Below are positions 1 through 9,017 of a stretch of 64,000 nucleotides of DNA, in pieces (positions within the stretch are counted from its first letter, which is position 1; each line of letters opens with the position of its first letter). The notes below the pieces were generated by a model. That model searched no databases and was not told the origin of the DNA. It saw only the letters and a list, made by a program, of their open reading frames with translations. The translations under genes and the position numbers were made by a program. The DNA lies in contig CP054190.1 in NCBI GenBank assembly GCA_015709575.1, forward strand, positions 3,408,616 to 3,472,615, in the 5' to 3' direction. This DNA comes from Planctomycetia bacterium. GTDB lineage: Bacteria > Planctomycetota > Phycisphaerae > UBA1845 > Fen-1342.

Positions 1-1772
1 CGGCACAGCACGTTCACATCCGCACGGTCGTCGCCCGCACCCACCTCGCGCGGCGTGCGGATCGTCCCGTCGTCGCAAACCGTGACCGTGAACTCATCCG
101 CCACGTTGCCCAGGCCCGGACCATCCTCTTCCGGACCGTCGGGCCCGGGATTCGAGGCATCCGGAATCGGATTCACAAACGTGTCGCCGCAAACCGCAAT
201 CGTGTTCGAGCAGTCGATCGCCGTGTTGCAGAACGTCGTCGCGAAATTCGAGTTCGTCTGCGCACGGAAACGGAACACGATCGACTCGCCCGCCACGCCG
301 AACGGCGTGCAGATGCCGACCGCAGGGGCCGGCAGCAACGCCGAAGCGGGAGCCTGGCCCGGCGGCGGCGGCGCAGCCGCGTCCAGCCGCAGCGGGAACA
401 AGCCCGGATTCGACAATGCCGCCAGGAAGTCCGTCGAGAAGTCGCGGATACCCGTCGGACGGCTGTCAAACACGAACGAGCCAGGCACAATCGTCAGCGA
501 CGTGCCATTCACGCAGTTCAACACGTCCTGGACGATCCGGACGTTGTTCAAATCCGTATTGCCGAAATTCGTGATCGCAATCCGGAACTCGACAATCGAG
601 CCTTGGACCGCGTTCACACTCGCGCCAAACGCCGAAGCGGTCGGATCCACGCACCGAACCTGCTTCGTCACTTCAATGCTGGGGCAGGCGAACTCGGCGA
701 ACACCTCGATCGATTCTTCCGCACCGCCGCCGATGCACTGGTCGTCGTCCGAGTCAATGTCGGCCCGAATGCCGACGCAGCAGCGGTTGGTGCCGTCGGT
801 CCGGAACGGGTCGTTCACGTCCAGGATCGGGTCGAGCGAGGAAGGGTTGACGCGCGCGATCATGAATTCGACGTCATCGCCCACGCCCACGCAGCCGACA
901 TCCTTCAATCCGTCGTTGTTGCTGTCCAGGTGGATGTTCGAGAAACGCAGCAACTGGGGATCGGTCATCGCGACGTTCAGAGGATCAATCTGAATCCATC
1001 GACGAATGGTCAGCGGCGTAGGGTTGCTGCCGGCGGTTGGAATCGTCTGGTACGAACCGAGAAACACGGCATTGGTCGGCACCGGCGCGACCGTGCTCGA
1101 TGTCTCGATCAGCTTGACGCAGACATCCGGCACGCCGTCCACGTTGAGATCGAGGAATACAATGTAGTTGTCCGCCTGGATCAGCGACGAGGGCGGCGCC
1201 TCATCGAACAGAATGCACTGCCCCGGCAAGAACTCCGTCACCTGCGTCACGCTGCCGTCGCCGTCGACGTCAAACGCGACCGGTTGTGTCCCGCTGGCCA
1301 GGTCAAGAACGGCCGGCGCGGACACGTCGATGCCGATGAAGTACGCGCCACCGGCGATATCCGGGTTGTAGGACGCAAAAATGCGGCCCGCATTGAAGCC
1401 GGTAGGGTTTGGCTGCGCGCCGAAGAACGCCGGTCGATCGCGAAAGCCGGAAGGGCCCGCCGGGTTGGGTTCGCCCGGACCGGGAAAGCGATCTCGCGCC
1501 GGCAGGACGCCGCGCGTCAGGATCGCCGTCGGCCGGAACAATCCGAAGTTGGGCAGCGCTTCGATCAACTCGAAGTAGTTCTGCGACTGCGTCGGATCCC
1601 CCGCTTCGACCACCCCCGAGCGGATGAACTCGTTGATGTCGCCGTCGGCGATGAACACCTCTGTGGTGTACGGCGACACGCGATTCTGACCAAAGGCGGA
1701 GAGAGACGACAGAACTGCCAGGACGGCAACGGCGCCGACGCGGCCCAAGCGCGAGAAACAGGCGGAGTCCAT
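1..1772 (-). CDS. Secreted DUF11-like extracellular protein, 3' part beyond window
   Basis: An open minus-strand frame runs from an ATG at 1772 off the left edge, giving 590 codons without a stop. AGGGGA lies 5 nt before the ATG. The N-terminus is a clear signal peptide (residues ~1-29, ending SAFGQ). Two calcium-loop-like stretches follow: FDVDGDGSVT near residue 165 and LDSNNDGLKD near 285. From about residue 365 comes a Cys-containing segment (KQVRCVDPTASAF) with the look of a DUF11/'conserved repeat' module of extracellular proteins: uncharged beta strands, ITNFGNTDLNNV and paired cysteines. A Pro-rich linker sits near 450. I infer an exported, probably surface-attached structural or adhesive protein. 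The exact function is unknown and the C-terminal anchor is not visible. Confidence 0.8.
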   Translation of the reverse strand, partial: MDSACFSRLGRVGAVAVLAVLSSLSAFGQNRVSPYTTEVFIADGDINEFIRSGVVEAGDPTQSQNYFELIEALPNFGLFRPTAILTRGVLPARDRFPGPGEPNPAGPSGFRDRPAFFGAQPNPTGFNAGRIFASYNPDIAGGAYFIGIDVSAPAVLDLASGTQPVAFDVDGDGSVTQVTEFLPGQCILFDEAPPSSLIQADNYIVFLDLNVDGVPDVCVKLIETSSTVAPVPTNAVFLGSYQTIPTAGSNPTPLTIRRWIQIDPLNVAMTDPQLLRFSNIHLDSNNDGLKDVGCVGVGDDVEFMIARVNPSSLDPILDVNDPFRTDGTNRCCVGIRADIDSDDDQCIGGGAEESIEVFAEFACPSIEVTKQVRCVDPTASAFGASVNAVQGSIVEFRIAITNFGNTDLNNVRIVQDVLNCVNGTSLTIVPGSFVFDSRPTGIRDFSTDFLAALSNPGLFPLRLDAAAPPPPGQAPASALLPAPAVGICTPFGVAGESIVFRFRAQTNSNFATTFCNTAIDCSNTIAVCGDTFVNPIPDASNPGPDGPEEDGPGLGNVADEFTVTVCDDGTIRTPREVGAGDDRADVNVLC

Positions 1773-1972
1773 GAAATTCCCCTAACCGGTATTGCTTCTT
1801 TCCAAAGCCTCACGACTCGTGCCGACTGCCGCGACGGGGGCCTCTGTCGCTGCATTCGACCCGCGCTGAGCAATCGCGAAGAACCGAAATTTCGCGTTGC
1901 CGACCGCGCTACTGGAGATGCCCAGCCCTGACCGGACCAAACGCCTCACGAAAAACGAGTTATGAGGCTCTT

Positions 1973-2001
1973 GGTATATGGACGTGCGCGCTTTCTGTCA
2001 A
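1973..2001 (-). promoter_or_regulatory. Sigma70-type promoter for the gene starting at 1772
   Basis: On the minus strand, TTGACA (1996-2001) is followed after exactly 17 nt by TATACC (1973-1978). Transcription would start near 1966, leaving a leader of about 190 nt before the ATG at 1772. Confidence 0.6.
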
Positions 2002-2047
2002 CGGGAAAAACGGACGCTCCCGCAGCTCCCTCGCTCGTAAGTCGTGC

Positions 2048-2083
2048 AAAAAAAGCGGGGCCTGACCCTCGGTCAGACCCCGC
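2048..2083 (-). terminator. Rho-independent terminator
   Basis: Minus strand: a 13-bp stem (2055-2067 with 2071-2083, one G-U pair), a 3-nt loop and a run of seven T (2048-2054). It lies 30 nt after the stop of the LVIVD-propeller gene and ends its transcript before the next minus-strand promoter. Confidence 0.9.
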
Positions 2084-2113
2084 TCGGCATTCATCTCATT
2101 TGGTCGCCGGCTG

Positions 2114-4336
2114 CTACGGCTGGGCGAACAGGCGGTACGAAACCACCGGAGAGCCCGGTTCCGCGTTCAGCGCCATCCCACCGTAAACTGCGACGGCGTC
2201 AACCTTTCCGCTCACGGCCGCCATCGTCGTCGCCGGCACGAACCGCCCGGCCGACGCCGACCATTCCCACACCTCGACGCCCAGCGTCGAACGGGCCAGG
2301 AAGAACCGCGAGCCGTCCGACGCCAGCCCGGCGGCAGAAAAATTCTCGCGCTGAATTTCCTGCGGAGAATTGGGACTCGCGACGCCGTAAACCAGGACCT
2401 TCGTATCCGTTCCGACGAACAGGTGCGACCCCCCGAATACCGCGCGCTGCGCAGACTCCAGCGCCGGCACCGTCCCCACTCCGACTTCCTGCGGCGCGCT
2501 GCGATTCGCGATGCTCATCATGCGCACGCCGCCCGTGCCGTCCGCGACCGCGAGCAAGCCGCGCGCCTCATCCAGCGCCAGCGATCGGGCGGAGCCAGGC
2601 GTATCCACGAATCGAACGAATGCCGGCGTGCTGCCGCGCAGGTCCACCACGCCCACGCCGTTCGCGAACGACGCGGTATAGGCAAAGCCGTCACTGGTCA
2701 CTTCCACGTCGCGGCACGACAGCGTGCTCAGCGTAGCCGTCACCACCGGGACCGCCGGATTCCGCAGGTCCACCACGCGCAGGCCCGTGGTGCTCGCCAG
2801 GTACGCATTCTGGCCGCGCACCCGAACGCCCATGCCCGATGCCGGCACCTGGCCGGCTACGCGCGGATTCGCCGCGTCGCTCGTATCGACCACCAGCGCC
2901 GCGCCCGTCATGCTGGCGACCACCGCCGTGCTGCCGTTCGTGGCAACCCCTGCGCGGTCGCTACGATCGGAGCGCAGCTCGGAAGCGACGGTGTACGCGG
3001 TTCCCGCGCCGACGAATCGTCGGACCGAGATGCCGTTGGCAACATAAAAGTCGCTGCCGCGCGGCCTGGCATCGACGATGCCCGCCGAGGTCATGCCCAT
3101 GACCGGCGTAGCCGGGTTGGAGACATCGACCACGGTGAACGCGTTCTCCGTGAACGCCGCGACGCTGTTGCCCGCAAATGCGCACTTGTAGGCCTGAAGC
3201 GTCGAGGGAGCATTCGACACCCACATCGGGCTGGACGGATTGGCGATGCTGTAGAACGAAAGGCCCGCACCGGCGTTCGTACGAGCCGCCGCCAGCAGCG
3301 TGCCGGATGCATTTACCGCACAGCCGAACCAGTAACCAGACCCGTTGATCGGCGTCAGTTCGCGCGGCAGCGTCTGCGACACATCCAGCACCCGCAGCGA
3401 CGTGCTCGACGGCACATACGCCACCGCCGCGTTCGGATGGAACGCAATGTCCTGCGCCAGCCCGCTCAGCGACGCCACCAGCGACGGCGACAGCGGGTTG
3501 CTCATGTCGATCACGCGCAGGCCGTACGACCCGCTCGCCAGATAAAGCAGCGAACCACGCACCCCGGCGCGCAGCGCCGAGAAAGGAAGCTGCGCCACGA
3601 CGCGCGGGTTGGCCTCGTTTGAGAAATCCACCACGCGCCCGGCGTGGGCATCCGAAATCATCACGGCATAGTGACCATAGGCCACCACGCCCTTGGCGGG
3701 CGAAGGCTCGTCCTGGGCGCCGATGATCCGCCAGGCGTTGTTTTGTGAAATGTCCAGCACCAGCAGACCCAGGTCCGCCGATGCGGCCAGGGCGCGCGTG
3801 CTGCTCAGCGGAACGATGCTGCGCACATCACCCAGACCGGGCGCGAAACCCAGCCGGGTCGGATCAAGCTGGTTCACCGGCGGCACAACCGGCGCGACGC
3901 TGACCGTCTTGGTCGAGACGCGCGTCACCATGCCGTAGTCCACCGTCTGCAGCGTCACGACAAACGAGCCGGAGCCTGTGAACGTCTTGTCCACCTGCCG
4001 ACCCGACGCCGACGTGCCGTCCCCGAAGGTCCAGTAGTACGTCATCACGACGTGCGGCGGATCTTCCGCGCCGAAGGTCACAACGTCGCCCACGCGCGGC
4101 GACGGATTCGAGTACCAGAAATCCCCCGTCGCCCCCTGCTGCGGCCGATTCCCGAAGCCGCCATAGGAACGGCCCGAAAACGCCGCCGGCAGCTCCCGCC
4201 CGGTCGTCGGCTCCTCCGCCTGCACCGCGGCCGGGGTTATCAGCCCCAGAATCCCACAGCCGACCGCCAGAACCGCACGCATCCGCCCGATTCGCCCGGG
4301 CGGCGCTCCCCCGCTTCGCAGAATTACCGACCCCAT
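2114..4336 (-). CDS. Secreted PKD-domain / LVIVD-repeat beta-propeller protein
   Basis: A 740-residue exported protein. The ATG at 4336 is chosen because GGAGGG precedes it by 6 nt; the hydrophobic signal core (AVLAVGCGILGLI) ends at AVQA. A PKD-like fold follows at ~75-145 (YYWTFGDGTSASG, the usual WDFGDG signature). From ~170 to the end there are at least eight degenerate LVIVD repeats (LLVLDISQN, LRVIDMSNP, FTVVDVSNP, LRVVDLRNP), which in this family build a beta-propeller. These proteins are thought to act outside the cytoplasm in binding or adhesion; the ligand is unknown. It is a single-gene unit with its own terminator and a far-upstream promoter. Confidence 0.8.
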   Translation of the reverse strand: MGSVILRSGGAPPGRIGRMRAVLAVGCGILGLITPAAVQAEEPTTGRELPAAFSGRSYGGFGNRPQQGATGDFWYSNPSPRVGDVVTFGAEDPPHVVMTYYWTFGDGTSASGRQVDKTFTGSGSFVVTLQTVDYGMVTRVSTKTVSVAPVVPPVNQLDPTRLGFAPGLGDVRSIVPLSSTRALAASADLGLLVLDISQNNAWRIIGAQDEPSPAKGVVAYGHYAVMISDAHAGRVVDFSNEANPRVVAQLPFSALRAGVRGSLLYLASGSYGLRVIDMSNPLSPSLVASLSGLAQDIAFHPNAAVAYVPSSTSLRVLDVSQTLPRELTPINGSGYWFGCAVNASGTLLAAARTNAGAGLSFYSIANPSSPMWVSNAPSTLQAYKCAFAGNSVAAFTENAFTVVDVSNPATPVMGMTSAGIVDARPRGSDFYVANGISVRRFVGAGTAYTVASELRSDRSDRAGVATNGSTAVVASMTGAALVVDTSDAANPRVAGQVPASGMGVRVRGQNAYLASTTGLRVVDLRNPAVPVVTATLSTLSCRDVEVTSDGFAYTASFANGVGVVDLRGSTPAFVRFVDTPGSARSLALDEARGLLAVADGTGGVRMMSIANRSAPQEVGVGTVPALESAQRAVFGGSHLFVGTDTKVLVYGVASPNSPQEIQRENFSAAGLASDGSRFFLARSTLGVEVWEWSASAGRFVPATTMAAVSGKVDAVAVYGGMALNAEPGSPVVSYRLFAQP

Positions 4337-4931
4337 GCGCAACCCTCCGCTCCAGCGAACTCGGGTTGCGGGCAGTCATCCGACCGCCTCGTATACAGGA
4401 TCCTGGTCCCAGGCCGTCCGGCAGGAGCCAACCGCTCACCCACCGAATTCCGCAACCCCCCGATCGGCGACCGTGCGCTGTGCCCCATTCGAAGATGGGA
4501 CAAGGAGACGCGCGCAGCCGCCAACCTGCGACTGAAGCTTGCGAAGCTTTTGGCCGATGAGCCGCGGAACCTGGGCAATTTCGTGCGCCTGCCTTCCCGC
4601 TCCTGCACTGCCACTGCACATTTCCGGGCGTTCGTATGGCCGACCGGATGACAACTCGGCTTTGACGACACCGGAACGCCTCCGGGGAGATCGCGGGACA
4701 GCGCACCCGCGCCGGAGGACAAGAGACGCAACTGCGCATTATGAGACGACTTTGAGCGAGAGTCAACGAGATTCTTCGCCCGGTCGTCGCGCGAGCGCGC
4801 AACCTCCGACGTCCCATTGTCGTCCGGCGACGCCGACCGTTGCAGATTATCGCCAGTTGTGGGTCAGGACTTTTTTGCCAGAGACTGCACAACCGTGCGC
4901 AAGCCCGGGCCGGGATTGGACCTCGGGCACC
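4337..4931. other. Gene-free stretch between fliS and the LVIVD protein
   Basis: About 595 bp without a convincing gene; the frames present have no recognisable protein. It holds the promoter at 4738-4766, and the roughly 390 nt between that promoter and the ATG at 4336 would form a long untranslated leader. I see no standard riboswitch or strong terminator in it. Confidence 0.5.
4738..4766 (-). promoter_or_regulatory. Sigma70-type promoter with long leader
   Basis: Minus strand: TTGACT (4761-4766), 17-nt spacer, CATAAT (4738-4743). Start of transcription is expected near 4731, about 395 nt before the start codon at 4336. Confidence 0.55.
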
Positions 4932-5435
4932 TCACCCTTCCGCGCAAAATCCACTGGCCGCCGGCACGGGAGCGAAGGAGCCTGATGGAGCGCGAGGCTG
5001 TCGAACGGAATTATCGGCCGCCGGTGCGGGGCCGGCGGAAGGAATGGCGGTTGACGCGACTTCTCCGACTTTCCGGGTAATCAGCACCCACGTCTCGCGC
5101 TGGTGCTTGAGAATCCGTAGCGCGTCCTCGACCGCGCCTACGTCCTTGTGCAGATTCGCATCAATCAGGCGACGATACACGAAATCCATGACGGCCCGCA
5201 TCTGATCCACAAGCGCGGGGTTCACGTCGCGATTCAGGCCATCCGTGATCTGAAGGACGATCCGCTGCGCGCGATCCAGGGCGGTGTAGCTGGCCGCGAT
5301 GTCGGCGGAGCGGATTGCATCAATCGCCCGGCTCGAGAATCGAATCGCGCCATCAAAGAGCAGAATCTGCAACTGCTCCGCGCTGGCGGTGAGCACCGCG
5401 TTTTTCAGGTATTCCTGGGAAGCGTGGGTGTTCAT
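4932..5435 (-). CDS. fliS: Flagellar export chaperone FliS
   Basis: A 167-residue helical protein with the FliS pattern: N-terminal YLKNAVLTAS, then QLQILLFDGAIRF, and a four-helix core to ~135. FliS binds the C-terminal helices of flagellin in the cytoplasm and keeps it unpolymerised until export. The last ~35 residues (Pro/Ala-rich) are beyond the usual 125-135 length and look disordered. It lies 64 nt downstream of fliD on the same strand, the usual fliD-fliS order, so the two are probably co-transcribed. Confidence 0.92.
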   Translation of the reverse strand: MNTHASQEYLKNAVLTASAEQLQILLFDGAIRFSSRAIDAIRSADIAASYTALDRAQRIVLQITDGLNRDVNPALVDQMRAVMDFVYRRLIDANLHKDVGAVEDALRILKHQRETWVLITRKVGEVASTAIPSAGPAPAADNSVRQPRAPSGSFAPVPAASGFCAEG

Positions 5436-5499
5436 GCCGGTTGTATCGGTCCGCCGAGTCGCCCTCAGAAATAAGCAACCGATCTGCGATGCGGATCGG

Positions 5500-8400
5500 T
5501 CAGCGCCGCGTCGGAGCGCTGACAGCCGAGATGCTGCCCAGCGCCGTCTGTTGCGCCTGCAAGCCCGAGATCGCCTGCTCCATCGCGCGGTATTGGCGCT
5601 CCAGCCGCTGACGCCGCCGCGCCAGCAGCCCGTTCAGCGACTCGATCCGCTCCGTGAGCTGGGTCTTCTGCGTGTCGAGCGCCTTTTCACGTCGCTTGAA
5701 CAGTCCGCCGTCCTGCGTGATCGCTTCCAGCTCTTTCTTCAGCTTGGCCGCGGCGCCCGTGTCGGCGGCCGTGAAGAAGCTCGACACCTGCTCGGGATTC
5801 GCTTCATACGCCTGCTTGAAGCGCGCCTCGTCAAAGGTCAACGCACCGCCCTCGCCGAGCCGGATGCCGACCTGCGACAGCCGCGTCAGCGCCCCGGTTC
5901 CTCCAACGGCGCCGGTCACCAGCCGGTTCAGGCGGCTCTGGGCGATCTGGATGGTGCTGTCACCGAGGAGCGGGCCGGATTGCGACGTCTGCTGATTGAA
6001 GGCGGACAACTCCTTGATGCGCTTCACCACGTCGTTGTAGTCGGTAACGAAGCCCTTGAGCGCCGCCGTCACCGTGTCGAGGTTTCGATCGACGGTCACG
6101 GTCACGGGATCCTGCGAGACGCCCGAAAGCGTCAGCGTGACGCCGTTGACGACATTCGAAAGCGTGTTCGTGCCGCTGGTCACCAGCACACCGCCGCCGC
6201 CATCGGCCCCGGCCCCGACCAGCACCCGCGCGTCATTCGCACGGCTGAGCGTGCTGAAATCCAGACCCAGCGCGCCGCCGTCGATGATCAACTCACCCGC
6301 CGCGCCCGACTGCCGCGAGGCGATGCTCAGCCGGAACGGGTTGATCCCGGATCCGTCGTTGAGCAGCGTGGCCTGCGCGATGGACGAGCGCTCGTTGATG
6401 CGCCGCACGATCGAATCCAGCGTGTCCGCGGCGCCCGCCGTGATCGTCAGCTCAAAGGAGCCGTCGATCCGTGAGCCGGTCGCCGGGCCGAGCAGGTTCA
6501 GGTCGCGGGCCGTCGCGCCGCCGGATTCCTCCACCCGCAGCGTTCCCGTCCCGCCGGCGGAATCCTCCAGCAGCAACCCGTCGCCGGTGTCGTTGATTCG
6601 CGCCTTGGCGCCGTTCGCGCCGGCGTTGATCGCCCGAATCACGTCGCCGAGCGTCCTCGCCGACGCGGGAATGTCCACGGATGCGACCGCTCCGGCGGAA
6701 TCCGTGATTCGGAAACGACCCGACGAGACGCCGCGCCCGGCATTGAGCGTTGACAGCAGCGTGTTTTCGTTGATGTACTGGCGTTGAAGATTTGCGCCGC
6801 GCACCACGCCGCCGACCGCCGAAGAATTCAATCCGGTGATCGCGGCGAACTGGCCGCTCACATCCTCCGCCGAGATCGCCCCCGCACTGCCGTCAACGTT
6901 GGTCAATTGCAAGCGGGTGCCGCCGGTCGCGATGGACGCCCGAACGCCGATCGACTCAGTTGCGGTGTTGATCCGCGAAAGCGCCTCCTCCAGCGTCGCA
7001 GCGCCGCGCAGGTCCACCTCCACCGCACTGCTCGCACCGGTCACGCGCAGCGTGCCCAGCGCAATCCCGCGACCGCCGTTGAGGGAGCCGAGCAGCGTCG
7101 TGTTCACCCCGCCGGTGATCCGCGCGCCCGTGATGGGATTGTCCGAGTCGTGATCGCCCGCCCGCAGGCCCAGGTCCGCCAGCGCCTGCGAATCGCCGAT
7201 GCGCTCCAGCAAGACGCGGCCGGTGGTTCCGTCCGACGCATCCCGCAACGTCACGCGCGTCGGATCAGCCGGATCAAGCGACGCCGTCACTGCGCCGTCG
7301 TTGCCGGCGGCGAAGTTCACGGCGCGAATCACGTCGCCCAGCGTGTCCACCGTGAGGATCGTCCGGCCGTCGATGCGGCCGGAGTCGGGATTGCCCAGGA
7401 TCCCCAGGTCTCGGGCGGCATTGCCGCTGACATCCTCGATCTTCAGCGTGCCGGTGGTGCTGCCGGTGGTGTCGGTGACGATCAGCCGGCCGGCGTTCAG
7501 AACCACGCTGACGCCGGCCCCGGCGCTGTCGATCGCGCGCTGCACTTCGCCGATGGTCCGCGCCGCGGAGAGGTCGATCGTGGTGACGTCGCCGCGGCGG
7601 TTGGTGATGCGGATTTCGCCGCCCTCGACGCCGCGACCGGCGTTGAGGCGCTCCAGCCGCGTGCTGTCGACCAGCAGGCCGCTGAGATCGACGTTGAACT
7701 GCGATCCCGCGCTGTTCGTGATCCGAAAGTCACCGCCGGCCTGCGCGCGGCGGACGCCGCGGCCGTCGTTCAACCCCGAGAGCGGCGAGCGTTCCTGCAG
7801 GCGGGCCAGCGTGCGCCCCGCCAGCGTGCCGGTGGCGCTGCCGGCCAGTCCCAGGTCGGCGGCGCTGCGTCCGCCGTCCAGTTCGCGAACGCGCACCACC
7901 CCGCCGCTGCGCTCGGTCAGTACGAGCGCCTCATTTCGCACTTCCGCGCGGACGTTCACTCCGGCGCTATTGATGCGACTGACCACGTCGTCGAGCGTCA
8001 CCGCGTCGGCCAGGCTGATGTCGGCGGTCGTGCCGCTGGCGTCCTCAATCTGAAAGGAGCCGCGCTGCACGCCGGTGTAGCCGTTCAGCTCATCGAGCCG
8101 CGCGACGCGATTCACGCGCGCCAGCGCGGATTCGAGCGAAAAGGTGCCCGCGCCGAGCGGGGCGTTGGCGTCGCGTACGCCGCTGCTCACGAGCTGGTGG
8201 GTCGTCGCGAGGCCGCGGACGACGAATTGATACGCCCCGGGCTGCGCGCCGTCGGCGGTCGTGGCGTTCAGGACGGATGCGTTGGAGGAGGTGGCGCGGG
8301 TTGAGCGGAAGGCGGACGCCGTGCTCACGGCGGAAATTCGCCCGAGCAGGGCCGAGACCCGCGCAGAAATCTCCAGGAAGGCCGTTCGCTGCGCGTCGAT

Positions 8401-8520
8401 CTTGCCGATCCGCGACTGCAACAGGTCGCGCGGGCGGGCCTCGATTCGAAGCAATCCGTCAATAATGGAGTTGATGTCCAGCCCGGACACCAGCCCGACG
8501 CCCGAAAACAGCGAGCCCAT
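5500..8520 (-). CDS. fliD: Flagellar filament cap protein FliD (HAP2), extended
   Basis: The start is set at the ATG at 8520 because AGGAGGAG lies just upstream, giving 1006 residues. The N-terminus (SGLDINSIIDGLL) is the classic FliD start and precedes a long helix used in polymerisation. The C-terminal part (~800-1000) has VNGVTLTLSG, KGFVTDYNDVV and a terminal coiled coil that folds back onto the N-terminal helix. Typical FliD has 450-700 residues. The extra length is a series of flagellin-hook IN-type repeats beginning with LN(A/D/G)GRG or a variant near residues 147, 247, 288, 478 and 587, each followed by FRITN-like strands and a helix such as LGDVIRAIN. FliD forms the pentameric or hexameric cap that inserts flagellin at the filament tip; the enlarged middle would be exposed to the medium. 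Confidence 0.92.
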   Translation of the reverse strand: MGSLFSGVGLVSGLDINSIIDGLLRIEARPRDLLQSRIGKIDAQRTAFLEISARVSALLGRISAVSTASAFRSTRATSSNASVLNATTADGAQPGAYQFVVRGLATTHQLVSSGVRDANAPLGAGTFSLESALARVNRVARLDELNGYTGVQRGSFQIEDASGTTADISLADAVTLDDVVSRINSAGVNVRAEVRNEALVLTERSGGVVRVRELDGGRSAADLGLAGSATGTLAGRTLARLQERSPLSGLNDGRGVRRAQAGGDFRITNSAGSQFNVDLSGLLVDSTRLERLNAGRGVEGGEIRITNRRGDVTTIDLSAARTIGEVQRAIDSAGAGVSVVLNAGRLIVTDTTGSTTGTLKIEDVSGNAARDLGILGNPDSGRIDGRTILTVDTLGDVIRAVNFAAGNDGAVTASLDPADPTRVTLRDASDGTTGRVLLERIGDSQALADLGLRAGDHDSDNPITGARITGGVNTTLLGSLNGGRGIALGTLRVTGASSAVEVDLRGAATLEEALSRINTATESIGVRASIATGGTRLQLTNVDGSAGAISAEDVSGQFAAITGLNSSAVGGVVRGANLQRQYINENTLLSTLNAGRGVSSGRFRITDSAGAVASVDIPASARTLGDVIRAINAGANGAKARINDTGDGLLLEDSAGGTGTLRVEESGGATARDLNLLGPATGSRIDGSFELTITAGAADTLDSIVRRINERSSIAQATLLNDGSGINPFRLSIASRQSGAAGELIIDGGALGLDFSTLSRANDARVLVGAGADGGGGVLVTSGTNTLSNVVNGVTLTLSGVSQDPVTVTVDRNLDTVTAALKGFVTDYNDVVKRIKELSAFNQQTSQSGPLLGDSTIQIAQSRLNRLVTGAVGGTGALTRLSQVGIRLGEGGALTFDEARFKQAYEANPEQVSSFFTAADTGAAAKLKKELEAITQDGGLFKRREKALDTQKTQLTERIESLNGLLARRRQRLERQYRAMEQAISGLQAQQTALGSISAVSAPTRR

Positions 8521-8627
8521 GGCGTCTCCTCCTCGGGGAAACGGTCGATCGCGCAGCGGCTGCGCGAGGGACGGGCGGCGACGGCGCGCGATGCGCCGCG
8601 CTCGCCGGTCCTTTCGGATGGGATGAG

Positions 8628-8643
8628 GGCAAGCTGAATGCCG
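8628..8643 (-). promoter_or_regulatory. Possible sigma54 promoter for fliD-fliS
   Basis: On the minus strand CGGCATTCAGCTTGCC matches the sigma54 pattern: GG and GC 10 nt apart, with GGCA and TTGC in the right places. Transcription would start near 8617, leaving a leader of ~95 nt to fliD. Sigma54 control of hook and cap genes is common in bacteria. No RpoN or activator gene is in the window. Confidence 0.4.
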
Positions 8644-8662
8644 GAAGGAAGGAAGGAAGGAA
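8643..8662. repeat. Tetranucleotide repeat (GGAA)5
   Basis: Five perfect GGAA units directly abut the -24 side of the possible fliD sigma54 promoter. They are also at the start of the frame that carries the gene remnant on the plus strand. Confidence 0.8.
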
Positions 8663-8685
8663 AGGGGATTTCCGGCCGCGATACG

Positions 8686-9012
8686 AGGCCGTTCAACACT
8701 GCGGTTGATGCAGGGAGTCAGGGGGAGTTGCCTACCCGCACGACCTGCCGCCGCAAGCCCCACGGTGTGCTGGGGGCCGAGGTGTGGGTAGCGCTGGCCG
8801 CGCCGCACGACCCGCCGCCGCTGCTCACGTTTGCCGGCGAAATCCCCGCCGGGGCGTTCCGCTTCCTGTCGGTGAACGCGCGCGGCACGCTGCAAGCCGA
8901 CTTCACGACCGCCGAAGCGGGCCAGACGGCGTACTACGCCCTGCGCTGGCTCAGCACGCGCGGCGAAACGGGGCCGTGGAGCGAAGTCGCGGCGGCGACG
9001 GTGGCGGCGTAA
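8686..9012 (+). pseudogene. C-terminal remnant of a conserved planctomycete hypothetical protein
   Basis: The plus-strand frame ending at 9012 carries a well-composed segment: GVLGAEVWVALAAP, a fibronectin-like strand pattern, TAYYALRWLSTRGETGPWSE and ATVAA at the end. From memory, this is the C-terminal third of a widespread planctomycete hypothetical protein (often ending ..RW.. .RGE.GPWSE..ATIA), whose N-terminal helical part is missing here. No good RBS or start lies upstream and the frame merges into fliD leader DNA, so I read it as a 5'-truncated gene. The left boundary is approximate. Confidence 0.5.
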
Positions 9013-9017
9013 GTTCG

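Noticed and set aside
603..1931. Plus-strand 442-codon frame
   Set aside because: It is antisense to the secreted protein that runs off the left edge, which has signal peptide, RBS and promoter. The plus frame has none.
6784..8304. Long plus-strand open frame opposite fliD
   Set aside because: It is antisense to the clearly conserved FliD, is Arg/His-rich and has no domain. High-GC DNA commonly gives such antisense frames.
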